DNA of 37,345 nucleotides, from the NCBI GenBank assembly GCA_031273105.1, contig JAISSN010000064.1:1-37345 (forward strand). The letters are read 5' to 3'. A program made the translations under genes and the position numbers. Below the pieces are notes generated by a model. The model searched no databases. It was not told where the DNA came from and was given only the letters and a program-made list of their open reading frames with translations. This stretch comes from Holophagales bacterium. GTDB lineage: Bacteria > Acidobacteriota > Holophagae > Holophagales > Holophagaceae. The stretch's first letter is position 1. Each line of letters starts with the position of its first letter. This document shows, piece after piece, positions 1 through 6,354 of the stretch.

Positions 1-11
1 GAGACTGTTGA

Positions 12-416
12 CTAAAATATAGAAAACATAGTTTTCTGAAGGCAGGAAAAAAGATCAGTGGTAGTGAGGGCCTGCCAGATACGCAAGCTCAGGTCAACCA
101 TGTATTCCGCTTGTGAAACCACTTTCGTACGTCTTGTAAACCTTGCCAAATGATGGCGGGTGTTGCTGTTGTCATGTTCAATGTCAATAGTATGCGCTTT
201 GCCCACGATGTGGCGTTCTGGCGGTAAGACCTCAGCAAATGCCCCCCAGTTATCGGTGTAAAAAAGACAGTTTTTCAAATGCTTTACTTTGTCATAGAGC
301 CTTCCGAATGTTGCAGAATCACGACCGCCGAGCACCCAGGCCACGGTTCTCCTTGTACTACGGTCAAGGGCTTTGATAACCCAAAGTTTGTTTTTTTTGA
401 ACCGACAAAATGCCAC
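12..416 (-). CDS. IS1-type InsB, catalytic half of the transposase
   Basis: This frame is reached by -1 frameshifting from the InsA frame and is probably not started independently. It carries KLWVIKALDRSTRRTVAWVLG, YTDNWGAFAEVLP with the second catalytic aspartate, and HTIDIEHDNSNTRHHLARF with the probable catalytic glutamate, in IS1 InsB order. It ends a few bases from the left inverted repeat, as in compact IS1 elements. No internal stop is seen, so the transposase may still be functional if frameshifting occurs. Confidence 0.8.
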   Translation of the reverse strand: MAFCRFKKNKLWVIKALDRSTRRTVAWVLGGRDSATFGRLYDKVKHLKNCLFYTDNWGAFAEVLPPERHIVGKAHTIDIEHDNSNTRHHLARFTRRTKVVSQAEYMVDLSLRIWQALTTTDLFSCLQKTMFSIF

Positions 417-727
417 ATCTCGTCAAACTCCATTTGCATAATTTCACCTGATACTTTCGGCTCTGGCAGACTCTCGCCAAATGAGCGTATCCAACGGTAA
501 ACAAGCGTGTGGTCTATTCCTAAAATGCGCCCCAACATACGAAACGAACCTTTGCCTAAGCCATAAAACATGACGCAGAGCGCCTTTTTCATGGCTATTG
601 TATTGTTTGTTCTGTTGTCGCCTTCCCGAAAGTTGCACCTGCAATCCTTGCAGCAATAACGCTGTTTCCCTGCAACCACACCGCTCTTGACTACTCGCCC
701 TGAACCACACTTTTTGCACATCGGCAC
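284..727 (-). CDS. IS1-type InsA-like protein, upstream frame of the transposase
   Basis: The first ~30 residues hold a four-cysteine zinc ribbon (CKKCGSG...CCKDC), followed by a helix-turn-helix-like stretch (LGRILGIDHTLVYRWIRSF), as expected for InsA-like DNA-binding proteins of IS1. The frame continues into EFDEMWHFVGSKK, which in IS1 family members carries the first catalytic aspartate, and there overlaps the downstream InsB frame. A run of eight A residues on the coding strand (plus-strand T8 at 391-398) lies exactly at the switch point. A -1 shift there would give one fused DDE transposase, matching the programmed frameshifting known in IS1. The start is a GTG preceded by GAGGAG. Confidence 0.8.
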   Translation of the reverse strand: MPMCKKCGSGRVVKSGVVAGKQRYCCKDCRCNFREGDNRTNNTIAMKKALCVMFYGLGKGSFRMLGRILGIDHTLVYRWIRSFGESLPEPKVSGEIMQMEFDEMWHFVGSKKTNFGLSKPLTVVQGEPWPGCSAVVILQHSEGSMTK

Positions 728-775
728 GACAATCTCCTCTTAATACCATACTGAAAATTATCATGTATATATAAA

Positions 776-1601
776 TTAGTCAACACTCTCTATCCAATTT
801 CCCCTACCTGATGCCGGGTCCCCCCTTCCGCGCCATTCAAACCCCTTTCCTGGCGATTTTGTCGGGTCATTGCCCGGATATTTTACGTTGGGAATAGGGA
901 TACTGCCCTTCGTCCCTGAGAATAAGCCTGAATATCCCGTACCCATGTCAAGCCGCCCCTTTGTTGTGACTGACATGGAACTCGCTGTCAAAGCTAATGA
1001 TATTCACGCTGCCTTTCAGAGCATCAACATCAATCTCTTTCGGGATTCTTCCATAAACCACAATCGTATCGGGCCTGAGACGCCTGAGCATTTCATCAAA
1101 GCCGCGCAGGAAATAGCCCCTGTCAGCATTTGACTTGATACAGCCATGAGAGCCAACAGCAACAGTGCCGCCGCAAGACACGCCATCAAAGGCAAATTCA
1201 TATGTGCGCTCGTCCGCCCAACGGATGTTCGGGACAATTCTTATCCCATTGCTCTGTAGCCAATACCCGATAGCCCTGTTTCTATAGACGCTTTCTATCT
1301 GTAATGCCAGAGGCATGTCACGATATAGGCTGAAGTCCGGCGTGATGACGCCAGCTACCTTCCTGAAACAATCCAGATTACGCTTGTAGTTGTGCCAAAG
1401 CCCATCAAATTTGTAGTCGTGGATATAGAAGTGCAGCCAGTTTGAACCACCTGCCCTATTGCGTTTATCAAACGAAACAAGGTTTTGCGGGATATGTTCG
1501 GACTTTTCCAGCACGGAGAACTCATAACGTCCGTCATATCTGGCGCCCCGTACCATTTCTGCATCGAATACGTCAATGCACGATTTTTTTACTGAGGCCA
1601 T
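776..1601 (-). pseudogene. DUF4417 protein with toxin-like C-terminal tail, frameshifted and cut by IS1
   Basis: Residues ~50-200 read NWLHFYIHDYKFDGLW, ITPDFSLYRDMPLALQI and VAVGSHGCIK, which I recognise as DUF4417, a family common in phage and mobile DNA and of unknown function. The start is preceded by AAAGGAG. The intact frame stops at 948. In the next frame the protein continues as GRLDMGTGYSGLF through PGKGFEWRGRGDPASG to GNW, a tail I associate with polymorphic-toxin type 37-like domains. The break lies at a G4 run (plus-strand C4 at 956-959); G3 would join the frames. The tail is then interrupted by the IS1 end, which supplies IESVD and the stop. The lost part would lie beyond position 1. 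Confidence 0.75.
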
Positions 1602-1698
1602 TTCAGGCTCCTTTCAAAAAAATTGATTTTTCGAGAGGGACGCGCTAAAATAGCTATGCACTTTTGGGCTATTTATTTAGCTCGTCCGTATTTAGTGG

Positions 1699-1733
1699 GC
1701 TGGCAGCTATTCGTAGTAGCTGTCAGCTTTTTT
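1699..1733 (+). terminator. Possible hairpin followed by a T run between DUF4417 and the ImmA-like gene
   Basis: GCTGGCAGCTA pairs with TAGCTGTCAGC (one G-T pair) and is followed by TTTTTTG on the plus strand. It looks like an intrinsic terminator, but both flanking genes are on the minus strand, so its role is unclear. The 1602-1764 gap holds nothing else I can identify. Confidence 0.3.
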
Positions 1734-1764
1734 GTTTGTTCGCGGTTTCTGATCTTCTCTTGTT

Positions 1765-2286
1765 CTACCTCCCCACCTTGCTAAGTTGCACCCTTGCGGC
1801 ATCCCGGGATACGCCGCATTTCTTTATAACGTCATCTATGCCCATGCCTCTGACAAGATGCGCCGGAACAAGTAATTCCCCTGCGAAACAATCAGCTTGC
1901 CATTCAGGGTCTTCGTAAGTCTGCATGGGCCTTTTGGAAAAGTCGCGCTGGAGTTGAAGCCCATGCGCCCGAACCAAAAGATAATGTCCAATCTCGTGAG
2001 CGATTGTCATTCTGTCGCGCCCTTTACCGTTACACGCGCCATCATAGACACTTTCCTTAATCACAATGACCTGGTTCAGCACGTCAGTGTAAGCATGGTT
2101 ATCTTTTGGCAACTCCCTGTCTTCAACAATCCGATATGAAAACCTGGGAAAGTACGTATGCAGAAGATCCAAAATCAGTACCACAGGGAAGTGCAACGCT
2201 CTTTCAAGCCCAAATGCTTCCCTTAGCTGCATGGTCAAATGTCTTATGTCTTTACGTGAACAGGGCTTCTGCGTGTATTGAGGCAT
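1765..2286 (-). CDS. ImmA/IrrE-family metallo-endopeptidase
   Basis: The protein has 173 residues. The zinc-protease motif HEIGHY lies near residue 97 and a downstream EWQADCFAGELLVP supplies the third ligand glutamate, the classic arrangement of ImmA/IrrE (peptidase family M78). Such enzymes usually cleave the repressor encoded next to them and so trigger induction of a phage or conjugative element. Its start overlaps the stop of the upstream XRE gene (TAATG), so translation is probably coupled and the XRE protein is its likely substrate. No integrase or structural phage genes are visible here, so the module may be solitary or left over. Confidence 0.88.
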   Translation of the reverse strand: MPQYTQKPCSRKDIRHLTMQLREAFGLERALHFPVVLILDLLHTYFPRFSYRIVEDRELPKDNHAYTDVLNQVIVIKESVYDGACNGKGRDRMTIAHEIGHYLLVRAHGLQLQRDFSKRPMQTYEDPEWQADCFAGELLVPAHLVRGMGIDDVIKKCGVSRDAARVQLSKVGR

Positions 2287-2654
2287 TACTTATCTCTCCT
2301 TTGAAGACTATCAATCATCCGCCTAATCTTGATGGCAATGTCATCGTCCAATTCCTTGAAACTCCGCGCAAACACTAAAGCGACATCCCTTTGACGCGGA
2401 GTTGCGCTACTTAAATCAAGGTTCACTTTCTTGGCCTGTTGCTCTTTGGCCTTCTCCAGATGCTGAACAGTTTTGTCGTCCAGCTTATACAGTTCTGCCA
2501 GTCTGTTGATTAAGTCAGCAGGGATATTGCGTTTGCCTACCTCAATGGCTGACAGATAGGCCGAGGAAAAGCCAAGTTTGTTTGCCATGTCCTTCAAGAC
2601 TTCTCCGAAGTCCAATCGCAATTTCCTGAGTTCTCTTCCAAATGCTGGTAGCAT
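2286..2654 (-). CDS. XRE-family transcriptional regulator
   Basis: The N-terminal ~60 residues form a Cro/CI-type helix-turn-helix (LGFSSAYLSAIEVGKRNIPADLINRLAELY). The remainder is charged and helical, with no domain I recognise. The start has GGAG six bases upstream. It is the first gene of a coupled pair with the ImmA-like peptidase, the usual repressor-antirepressor arrangement. It probably represses its own promoter and is inactivated by the peptidase; the target regulon is not visible. An alternative is the regulator of a two-gene toxin-antitoxin-like system. Confidence 0.85.
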   Translation of the reverse strand: MLPAFGRELRKLRLDFGEVLKDMANKLGFSSAYLSAIEVGKRNIPADLINRLAELYKLDDKTVQHLEKAKEQQAKKVNLDLSSATPRQRDVALVFARSFKELDDDIAIKIRRMIDSLQRRDK

Positions 2655-2707
2655 AGGGGTCTCCTTCGTATGAAAATTATCATCACATACTTTGGATTGC
2701 TTGTCAA
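2655..2707 (-). promoter_or_regulatory. Putative promoter/operator of the XRE-ImmA pair
   Basis: On the minus strand a perfect TTGACA (plus-strand 2702-2707) is followed by AT-rich sequence containing GATAAT, though the spacing of about 20 is long. An inverted GTATG...CATAC lies between there and the start codon and could be an operator half-site pair. This is pattern-based only. Confidence 0.4.
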
Positions 2708-2773
2708 CAAAAAAAGTTTATTTTTCCATCCAACTTTTTTTTCAACTGACAATGCTGAATGGATAGAAAAATG

Positions 2774-2812
2774 CCTGGCTTGCAAAATTTCCAGAGGTTT
2801 TGCAATTACCTC
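2774..2812 (-). repeat. Truncated copy of palindromic repeat family B
   Basis: The stretch CCTGGCTTGC...TTTCCAGAGGTTTTGCAATTACCTC matches one end of the full B copy at 16152-16261. The other arm is missing. The rest of 2708-3047 shows only AT-rich sequence and a weak AACCAAA/TTTGGTT inverted pair; no gene is visible there. Confidence 0.7.
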
Positions 2813-3047
2813 TTATGATAAAATCTGACAGATTAGGCTTCAAAACAATAATTCATATTATTGCGGGACTACGAAAACCAAAACTGCTATATGTCGGACA
2901 TCAGGTCTTGGAGGACTTTGGTTCTCACCGTTTTTTCATCCGCCACCCGGCAAATTTTACCGCATTGCCCTAAAAAATAGTTCAGGACAAAACGCGCAAT
3001 ATATAGAATTGGCGTGAACTTTCGCGCTTTTGGAATAAACCGGAAAT

Positions 3048-3063
3048 TGGCATACAACGTGCT
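3048..3063 (+). promoter_or_regulatory. Candidate sigma-54 type promoter
   Basis: TGGCATACAACGTGCT has GG and GC doublets at the -24/-12 spacing and differs from the TGGCAC-N5-TTGC consensus at few positions. It lies about 110 bases upstream of the 155-residue protein gene, ahead of a strong hairpin. No sigma-54 activator site was identified. Confidence 0.4.
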
Positions 3064-3090
3064 TAATTTTTTAAGACAAAATAGGCGCAG

Positions 3091-3148
3091 CCTGGCGGCG
3101 AATCAGCGAGAATCTGTTCAGATTCTGAAATAACTTCAAGCCGCCAGG
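3091..3148 (+). promoter_or_regulatory. Structured leader: nested hairpins upstream of the 3176 gene
   Basis: CCTGGCGGC (3091-3099) pairs perfectly with GCCGCCAGG (3140-3148). Inside, AGAATCTG pairs with CAGATTCT around a TT loop. The result is a nested two-stem structure ending 27 bases before the start codon. It lacks a T run, so it is not a standard terminator. It could be an RNA regulatory leader or a protein-binding cruciform. Confidence 0.5.
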
Positions 3149-3175
3149 TCGTTTTAATCCAATGGTGGAGAAATT

Positions 3176-3643
3176 ATGGACAAGATATCTCTGGACAGTT
3201 TTGGTTATACCCGCTTCAACCCGCGAGATTTTTCCCGGTTGAAGGACGCTCTGAACGCTGCAGAAGAAGAATCCATAAACGCTTCAGAAGACGAGGACGC
3301 GGTCATTATCTCAGCCGACGCGAAGCTCAAGCCCAATCTCGACTTTAAGAACATGACCAGCAGAGAACTGATCATTACAGCCATGTATTTGGAATCCACG
3401 GGAGTAATCAGCGCGGAAGAAGCTGGTGTCCTTAGGAGCCAGGCATTGGCCTGCGGGAATGCTCCAAAGGGCGGGCCTGCGTCTTCATATTATGATCTTG
3501 ATTCTCCGGTCAGGTTTAACTTTGTTAAGCAAATCACGGGGGCGATCAAACTGACGCGTAACCATATCCCGGAAGCTGATAGCCCAAGAGAGGCCGGGCC
3601 GTTGGAATCAGCTCTTGAAAAAATCCTGGCCATGAGCGCCTGA
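3176..3643 (+). CDS. Hypothetical protein, 155 residues
   Basis: The start ATG follows GGTGGAG. The protein is acidic, has no signal peptide or membrane segment, and begins MDKISLDSFGYTRFNPRDF. A central stretch (MTSRELIITAMYLESTGVISAEEAGVL) looks helical and resembles the small cytoplasmic helical proteins that accompany regulatory or motility genes, but I do not recognise a family. It stands alone between a structured leader with a possible sigma-54 promoter and an A-family repeat, whose first bases form its TGA stop. Function unknown. Confidence 0.7.
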   Translation: MDKISLDSFGYTRFNPRDFSRLKDALNAAEEESINASEDEDAVIISADAKLKPNLDFKNMTSRELIITAMYLESTGVISAEEAGVLRSQALACGNAPKGGPASSYYDLDSPVRFNFVKQITGAIKLTRNHIPEADSPREAGPLESALEKILAMSA

Positions 3644-3729
3644 CTATAGCATTTCCGGTTCACAACCGCGTTTCGCAACCAGGGAGGTCAGCGATGCCGT
3701 ATTCGCGGTTTTGAACTGGAAAGTAGCGC
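3641..3729 (+). repeat. Dispersed palindromic repeat, family A, copy 1
   Basis: It begins TGACTATAGC, where the TGA is the stop codon of the upstream gene. TTTCCGGTTCACAACCGCG pairs with CGCGGTTTTGAACTGGAAA (3704-3722), followed by GTAGCGC. Other copies are at 13128 and 34785. Confidence 0.75.
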
Positions 3730-3750
3730 AGTGCGCCTGGACTTACTTTT

Positions 3751-3811
3751 TTTTATTTGAAGATGAGAATTGCGCCGCGTTTGAGCCTATCAATGTAACC
3801 TGAGCTATTTC
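3751..3811 (-). repeat. Dispersed repeat family C, copy 1 (61 bp)
   Basis: This 61-bp block differs from 29870-29930 at only one position by my reading. Read on the minus strand it contains GAAATAG, and that TAG is the stop codon of the AlbA_2 gene. It is not palindromic. Confidence 0.8.
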
Positions 3812-5214
3812 GGGGGGAAAGTAGCGCTATAAAGAACAATCCACCGCCCTTTTTTGCGCGCGCCGTCACGACGAAGGAGTCCGGCGGCCTGGTATTCTTT
3901 TAATTCGCGTGAAATCGTGCTGTGGGATTTGCCCAATAGTTTGGCCAGCTCGGCAATCGTAACGGCCGGATTGCCCTTGATCACGTCAAAGACCGTTTTT
4001 GTTTTTTTACTCATCTTGCCGGTTGTCTTGTCATTTATACTGTCACTTGTCTTGTCACTTATCCTGTCACTTATCCTGTCATTTATCTTGTCATTTATAC
4101 TGTCACTTATCTTGTCATTTATCCTATCAGTTGACAAGATAAATGTTGTATCAAACGGGAACGTCACAACGGTAAAAGTTGGCGTGATCTCAAAAATTGA
4201 TTGGTCATATGTATTGAGAATTCGGCTCATTCCCGACCCGATTTGCTCAACGAGTTCCATATCGCGGAACACGCGCATGAGTTCGCGACTGCGCGGCATT
4301 GATCGGCATTTGAAAAAGTCTGATTCCGTAAGCCCCTCTACAAGCCCGCCACAGGATGTTACAACGATTTTGTCGGTGAAAACTTCTATGAGAGGTACGC
4401 CCTTTGTATAATCGTTGTGGACGATGGCGTTAATCACGGCTTCCCGCAGGGCGATCGTATTCACGCGCTCCTTTTCAAGCCTTTTCTTTGAGGTTATCTT
4501 GGCAAACGTCCTGTTTTCCGAATCCAAACGATCAAGAAGACGTTGCGTCGCGGTAATCAGGCAGCGGTTGCCATACTCGCGTGTTTCTAACAGGTCAACC
4601 TTATCTGTTCCAGCGTACACAGCTACTTTGATTGAAACTCCGTTTTCATCCGCAAGCAAATACGCGACGTAATTAAATTCGCCGCTGCTTTGCCGCAGAT
4701 CGAGGCTCTCAATGAATTGCTCTGTCGGCTCAAGGTTCTTTTCCTCATAGTAAATACATAGTTGTTTGAACGTCAGGTTTTTGCGCGGGGAAACCATTGA
4801 CTGGAGCGTCAGTTGCTGACGCTTGGAAAGTAGCTCCTCTATCATTTGTTCGCTCATCGGCTGCGCTGAAGCGCCGACGCGTATAAAACAACCCTGCTCC
4901 GACATTCCAAGTTTGCGGATGTAGTAAGGACGCTGTTGACCGCAGGACACGATGACGCGAACAATATTCACGCCGTCAATCTGGTCTTTAACAATGTCGA
5001 ACAGTCCGAGCGTCTGCGGCCTTATGTTATTGCGGATTCGGTCAACGATTTTGAGTTGCGTCGCGTCTGTGTCCGGGACGCCAACAGCATTACCGCTATC
5101 GTCCATGCCTATTAGTATCTCGCCGCCGCCCGGATAATTCAGGAACGACACCGCAGCCCGCTCAAAGCGTCCGCCCAGTTCCCGCTTGAATTCCGTTCTT
5201 GTGTCTTCCCGCAT
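3805..5214 (-). CDS. Schlafen/AlbA_2-domain ATP-binding regulator with NDKI tetrapeptide repeats
   Basis: The N-terminal ~120 residues (TEFKREL, LNYPGGGEILIGMDDSGNAVGV) form an AlbA_2/Schlafen-type putative nucleic-acid-binding domain. Residues ~250-350 (LREAVINAIVHNDY, GGLVEGLTE, QIGSGMSRI) form the GHKL-like HATPase_c_4 domain of this family. A low-complexity linker of about ten NDKI/SDKI tetrapeptides follows, then a winged-helix domain (TIAELAKLLGKSHSTISRELKEYQAAGLLRR). Such proteins are probable transcription regulators; their targets are generally unknown. The linker DNA is a 12-bp minisatellite, also present upstream of the gene. The stop codon lies inside repeat C. Confidence 0.85.
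   Translation of the reverse strand: MREDTRTEFKRELGGRFERAAVSFLNYPGGGEILIGMDDSGNAVGVPDTDATQLKIVDRIRNNIRPQTLGLFDIVKDQIDGVNIVRVIVSCGQQRPYYIRKLGMSEQGCFIRVGASAQPMSEQMIEELLSKRQQLTLQSMVSPRKNLTFKQLCIYYEEKNLEPTEQFIESLDLRQSSGEFNYVAYLLADENGVSIKVAVYAGTDKVDLLETREYGNRCLITATQRLLDRLDSENRTFAKITSKKRLEKERVNTIALREAVINAIVHNDYTKGVPLIEVFTDKIVVTSCGGLVEGLTESDFFKCRSMPRSRELMRVFRDMELVEQIGSGMSRILNTYDQSIFEITPTFTVVTFPFDTTFILSTDRINDKISDSINDKINDRISDRISDKTSDSINDKTTGKMSKKTKTVFDVIKGNPAVTIAELAKLLGKSHSTISRELKEYQAAGLLRRDGARKKGRWIVLYSATFPPK
4024..4143 (-). repeat. 12-bp minisatellite inside the AlbA_2 gene
   Basis: About ten imperfect copies of a 12-mer like TTGTCATTTATC encode the (N/S)D(K/R)I linker on the minus strand. The array ends in TTGACAAGATAAAT. 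A sister array with the same edge lies at 5245-5367. Confidence 0.85.
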
Positions 5215-5244
5215 TCGTTTGCCTCTGCTCCCACAGCCCTTGAG

Positions 5245-5367
5245 CTTATCTTGTCATTTATCCTATCATTTGTCTTGTCACTTATCTTGTCATTTATCTT
5301 ATCATTTATTTTATCATTTATCCTGTCATTTATCATGTCATTTATCCTGTCATTTGACAAGATAAAT
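5245..5367 (-). repeat. Second 12-bp minisatellite array upstream of the AlbA_2 gene
   Basis: It has the same 12-mer unit and the same terminal TTGACAAGATAAAT edge as the array within the gene. In one frame it reads FILSNDRINDMIND, close to FILSTDRINDKIS at the start of the genic array. It may be the tail of a lost paralogue or a duplicated segment. It ends about 30 bp upstream of the gene's start, so it could also lie in the promoter region. Confidence 0.8.
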
Positions 5368-5453
5368 CTCTCCAAAAAAACTTCTTGAAACGCCCCTTCA
5401 CGCCATGATAGCTTTATAGGGAATCTCACCAACCCCTTGGGAGAAGCGAGAAT

Positions 5454-5514
5454 GAAAAGAGCAACCAGAGCCAGCGCGACAAGGGCACAGCGCCTGTCAG
5501 TCCGCGCTCTTTTC
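5454..5514 (+). other. Long inverted repeat / structured element
   Basis: GAAAAGAGC (5454-5462) and GCTCTTTTC (5506-5514) are perfect inverted arms. AGCGCG/CGCGCT and GACA/TGTC pair further inside. It lies between the minisatellite and the G13 tract, with no gene. It may be a terminator-like or REP-like element, since its right arm is followed by GTTTATAT. Confidence 0.45.
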
Positions 5515-5534
5515 GTTTATATAAATGAATTATA

Positions 5535-5554
5535 TATAATTGGGGGGGGGGGGG
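5535..5554 (+). promoter_or_regulatory. TATAAT box abutting a G13 homopolymer
   Basis: TATATATAAT ends at 5540 and is followed by T and thirteen consecutive G (5542-5554). The expected transcription start would fall within the G run. A -35 element is weak (TTCGTT at the right spacing). Tracts this long are prone to slippage in replication and transcription. Confidence 0.4.
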
Positions 5555-5647
5555 AAACTCTTGCAATATCAGCACTTACGAATCACTTAGTCTAAAACAT
5601 CAATGTATTATTTATGACCACCGGTTAAACCCCGGTGGTCTTTTTTT
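5547..5647 (+). ncRNA. Candidate ~100-nt transcript with no ORF, ending in a strong terminator
   Basis: This is inference from a TATAAT-like box upstream, a perfect intrinsic terminator downstream and no convincing coding frame between. It matches no RNA family that I recognise. The terminator could instead serve an unseen upstream transcript. Confidence 0.25.
5616..5647 (+). terminator. Intrinsic terminator
   Basis: GACCACCGG pairs with CCGGTGGTC around a short AC-rich loop and is followed by seven T. It is oriented for plus-strand transcription and has no annotated gene directly upstream. Confidence 0.85.
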
Positions 5648-5686
5648 GTCATGGGCGCATTTTGTTTGCCGCAAGGAGGTTTGCCC

Positions 5687-5920
5687 ATGAAAAGGATTAC
5701 CCGCGAGCTAATTGCAAAACCTCCCGGAAACATCGCACGCCTGTGCGCGATTCCTGAAAAATGCGGATCTGACGCCCACCTTTCCGGCAAAGCCGGAGGT
5801 TTTGCAATTAGCTCCCGCAATAGACCCGGAAAGTCAAAAAACACAACCGGCTTCACCTGCAAGCCAAACAAAAAGCAGCAATTCTCTTTGGAGGCCACAT
5901 GCGGCTTTTCAAAACCATAG
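5687..5920 (+). CDS. Short ORF (77 residues) with strong ribosome site, mostly repeat B
   Basis: AAGGAGG lies seven bases before the ATG, a strong ribosome site. After MKRITR the frame runs straight through the whole of repeat B (ELIAKPPGN... to GGFAISS) without a stop and continues to the start of the next gene, overlapping it. I do not recognise the non-repeat residues. The likeliest reading is a small gene interrupted early by a B insertion that happens to stay open, as reported for Rickettsia palindromic elements. It may not make a functional product. Confidence 0.3.
   Translation: MKRITRELIAKPPGNIARLCAIPEKCGSDAHLSGKAGGFAISSRNRPGKSKNTTGFTCKPNKKQQFSLEATCGFSKP
5705..5814 (+). repeat. Palindromic repeat family B, copy 1 (110 bp)
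   Basis: The ends are GAGCTAATTGCAAAACCTCC and its inverse GGAGGTTTTGCAATTAGCTC. The interior also aligns with the reverse complement of the copy at 16152. Flanking bases are CCGC on both sides, too short to prove a target duplication. Confidence 0.85.
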
Positions 5921-6354
5921 CCTTATGCCTTACAGCCCTTTTTTGCGCGGCGGTTTATGCCCAGGATAAAAGGCGCGTAGCCGTTCTTGAGCCGGAGGGG
6001 AACGAGGCCGTGACAATGATGAACAAGGCCAACGTCAGGGGGGCGCTGACAGAAATCATTGTAAATACAGGAGCATATACGGCGGTCTCCAGAAGCCACA
6101 CAGACCGCATACTAAAAGAGCACGGCTTTCAGAGAGGCGAGCTGTCCGACTCGTCAAGGGCCAAAGAATTAGGCAACTGTAACAACAAGCGGCCTCGTGA
6201 CCGCGTATGCCGCGGGCACGGCGCGGATTACGGCGACGACACAGGATGGCGGCCGCACGGCACACTGCGACGTAACAGTGAGCGCCACAAATGTAGCCGT
6301 GACAGGCGTGACGCTGAACAAAAGCGCGACGACGATGGCCGTGGGCGGCTCTGA
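5899..6354 (+). pseudogene. CsgG-like N-terminal fragment fused out of frame to an Ig-like repeat gene
   Basis: TTTGGAG precedes the ATG. Residues 1-22 are a clear signal peptide (LFKTIALCLTALFCAAVYAQ). Residues 25-92 (RRVAVLEPEGNE, RGALTEIIVNTGAYTAVSR, RILKEHGF, AKELG) resemble the N-terminal part of CsgG/FlgO-like secreted or outer-membrane proteins. After AKELG (about 6174) the DNA abruptly becomes Ig-like repeat sequence in another frame, and this frame runs on as nonsense to 6354. It appears to be a deletion junction between two genes or domains. A sequencing error is less likely, because the middle of the CsgG-like domain is also missing. Confidence 0.65.

Larger units (their letters stand above)
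1..790 (-). mobile_element. IS1-family insertion sequence, apparently complete
   Basis: The two ends are inverted repeats. The left end begins GAGACTGTTGACTAA and the reverse complement of the right end begins GAGAGTGTTGACTAA, with further partial match beyond. Between them lie two overlapping minus-strand frames with IS1 InsA/InsB character. The window starts at the left tip, so the target duplication cannot be seen. The right tip lies inside the DUF4417 gene and creates that gene's stop codon. A fragment of the same transposase occurs near 19.8 kb. Confidence 0.85.

Noticed and set aside
4024-4143. CRISPR-like array of 12-mers
   Set aside because: Units are contiguous 12-mers without spacers, in coding frame; a minisatellite, not a CRISPR. 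No other array was seen.
3854-4411. Plus-strand ORF with an apparent hydrophobic repeat (ILSLILSFILS)
   Set aside because: Antisense of the NDKI minisatellite; the AlbA_2 gene on the other strand has clear domains.
5651-5920. Minus-strand ORF 5608-5898 and plus ORF starts before 5687 as genes
   Set aside because: They consist mainly of repeat B and terminator sequence and have no ribosome site; only the 5687 start has one.
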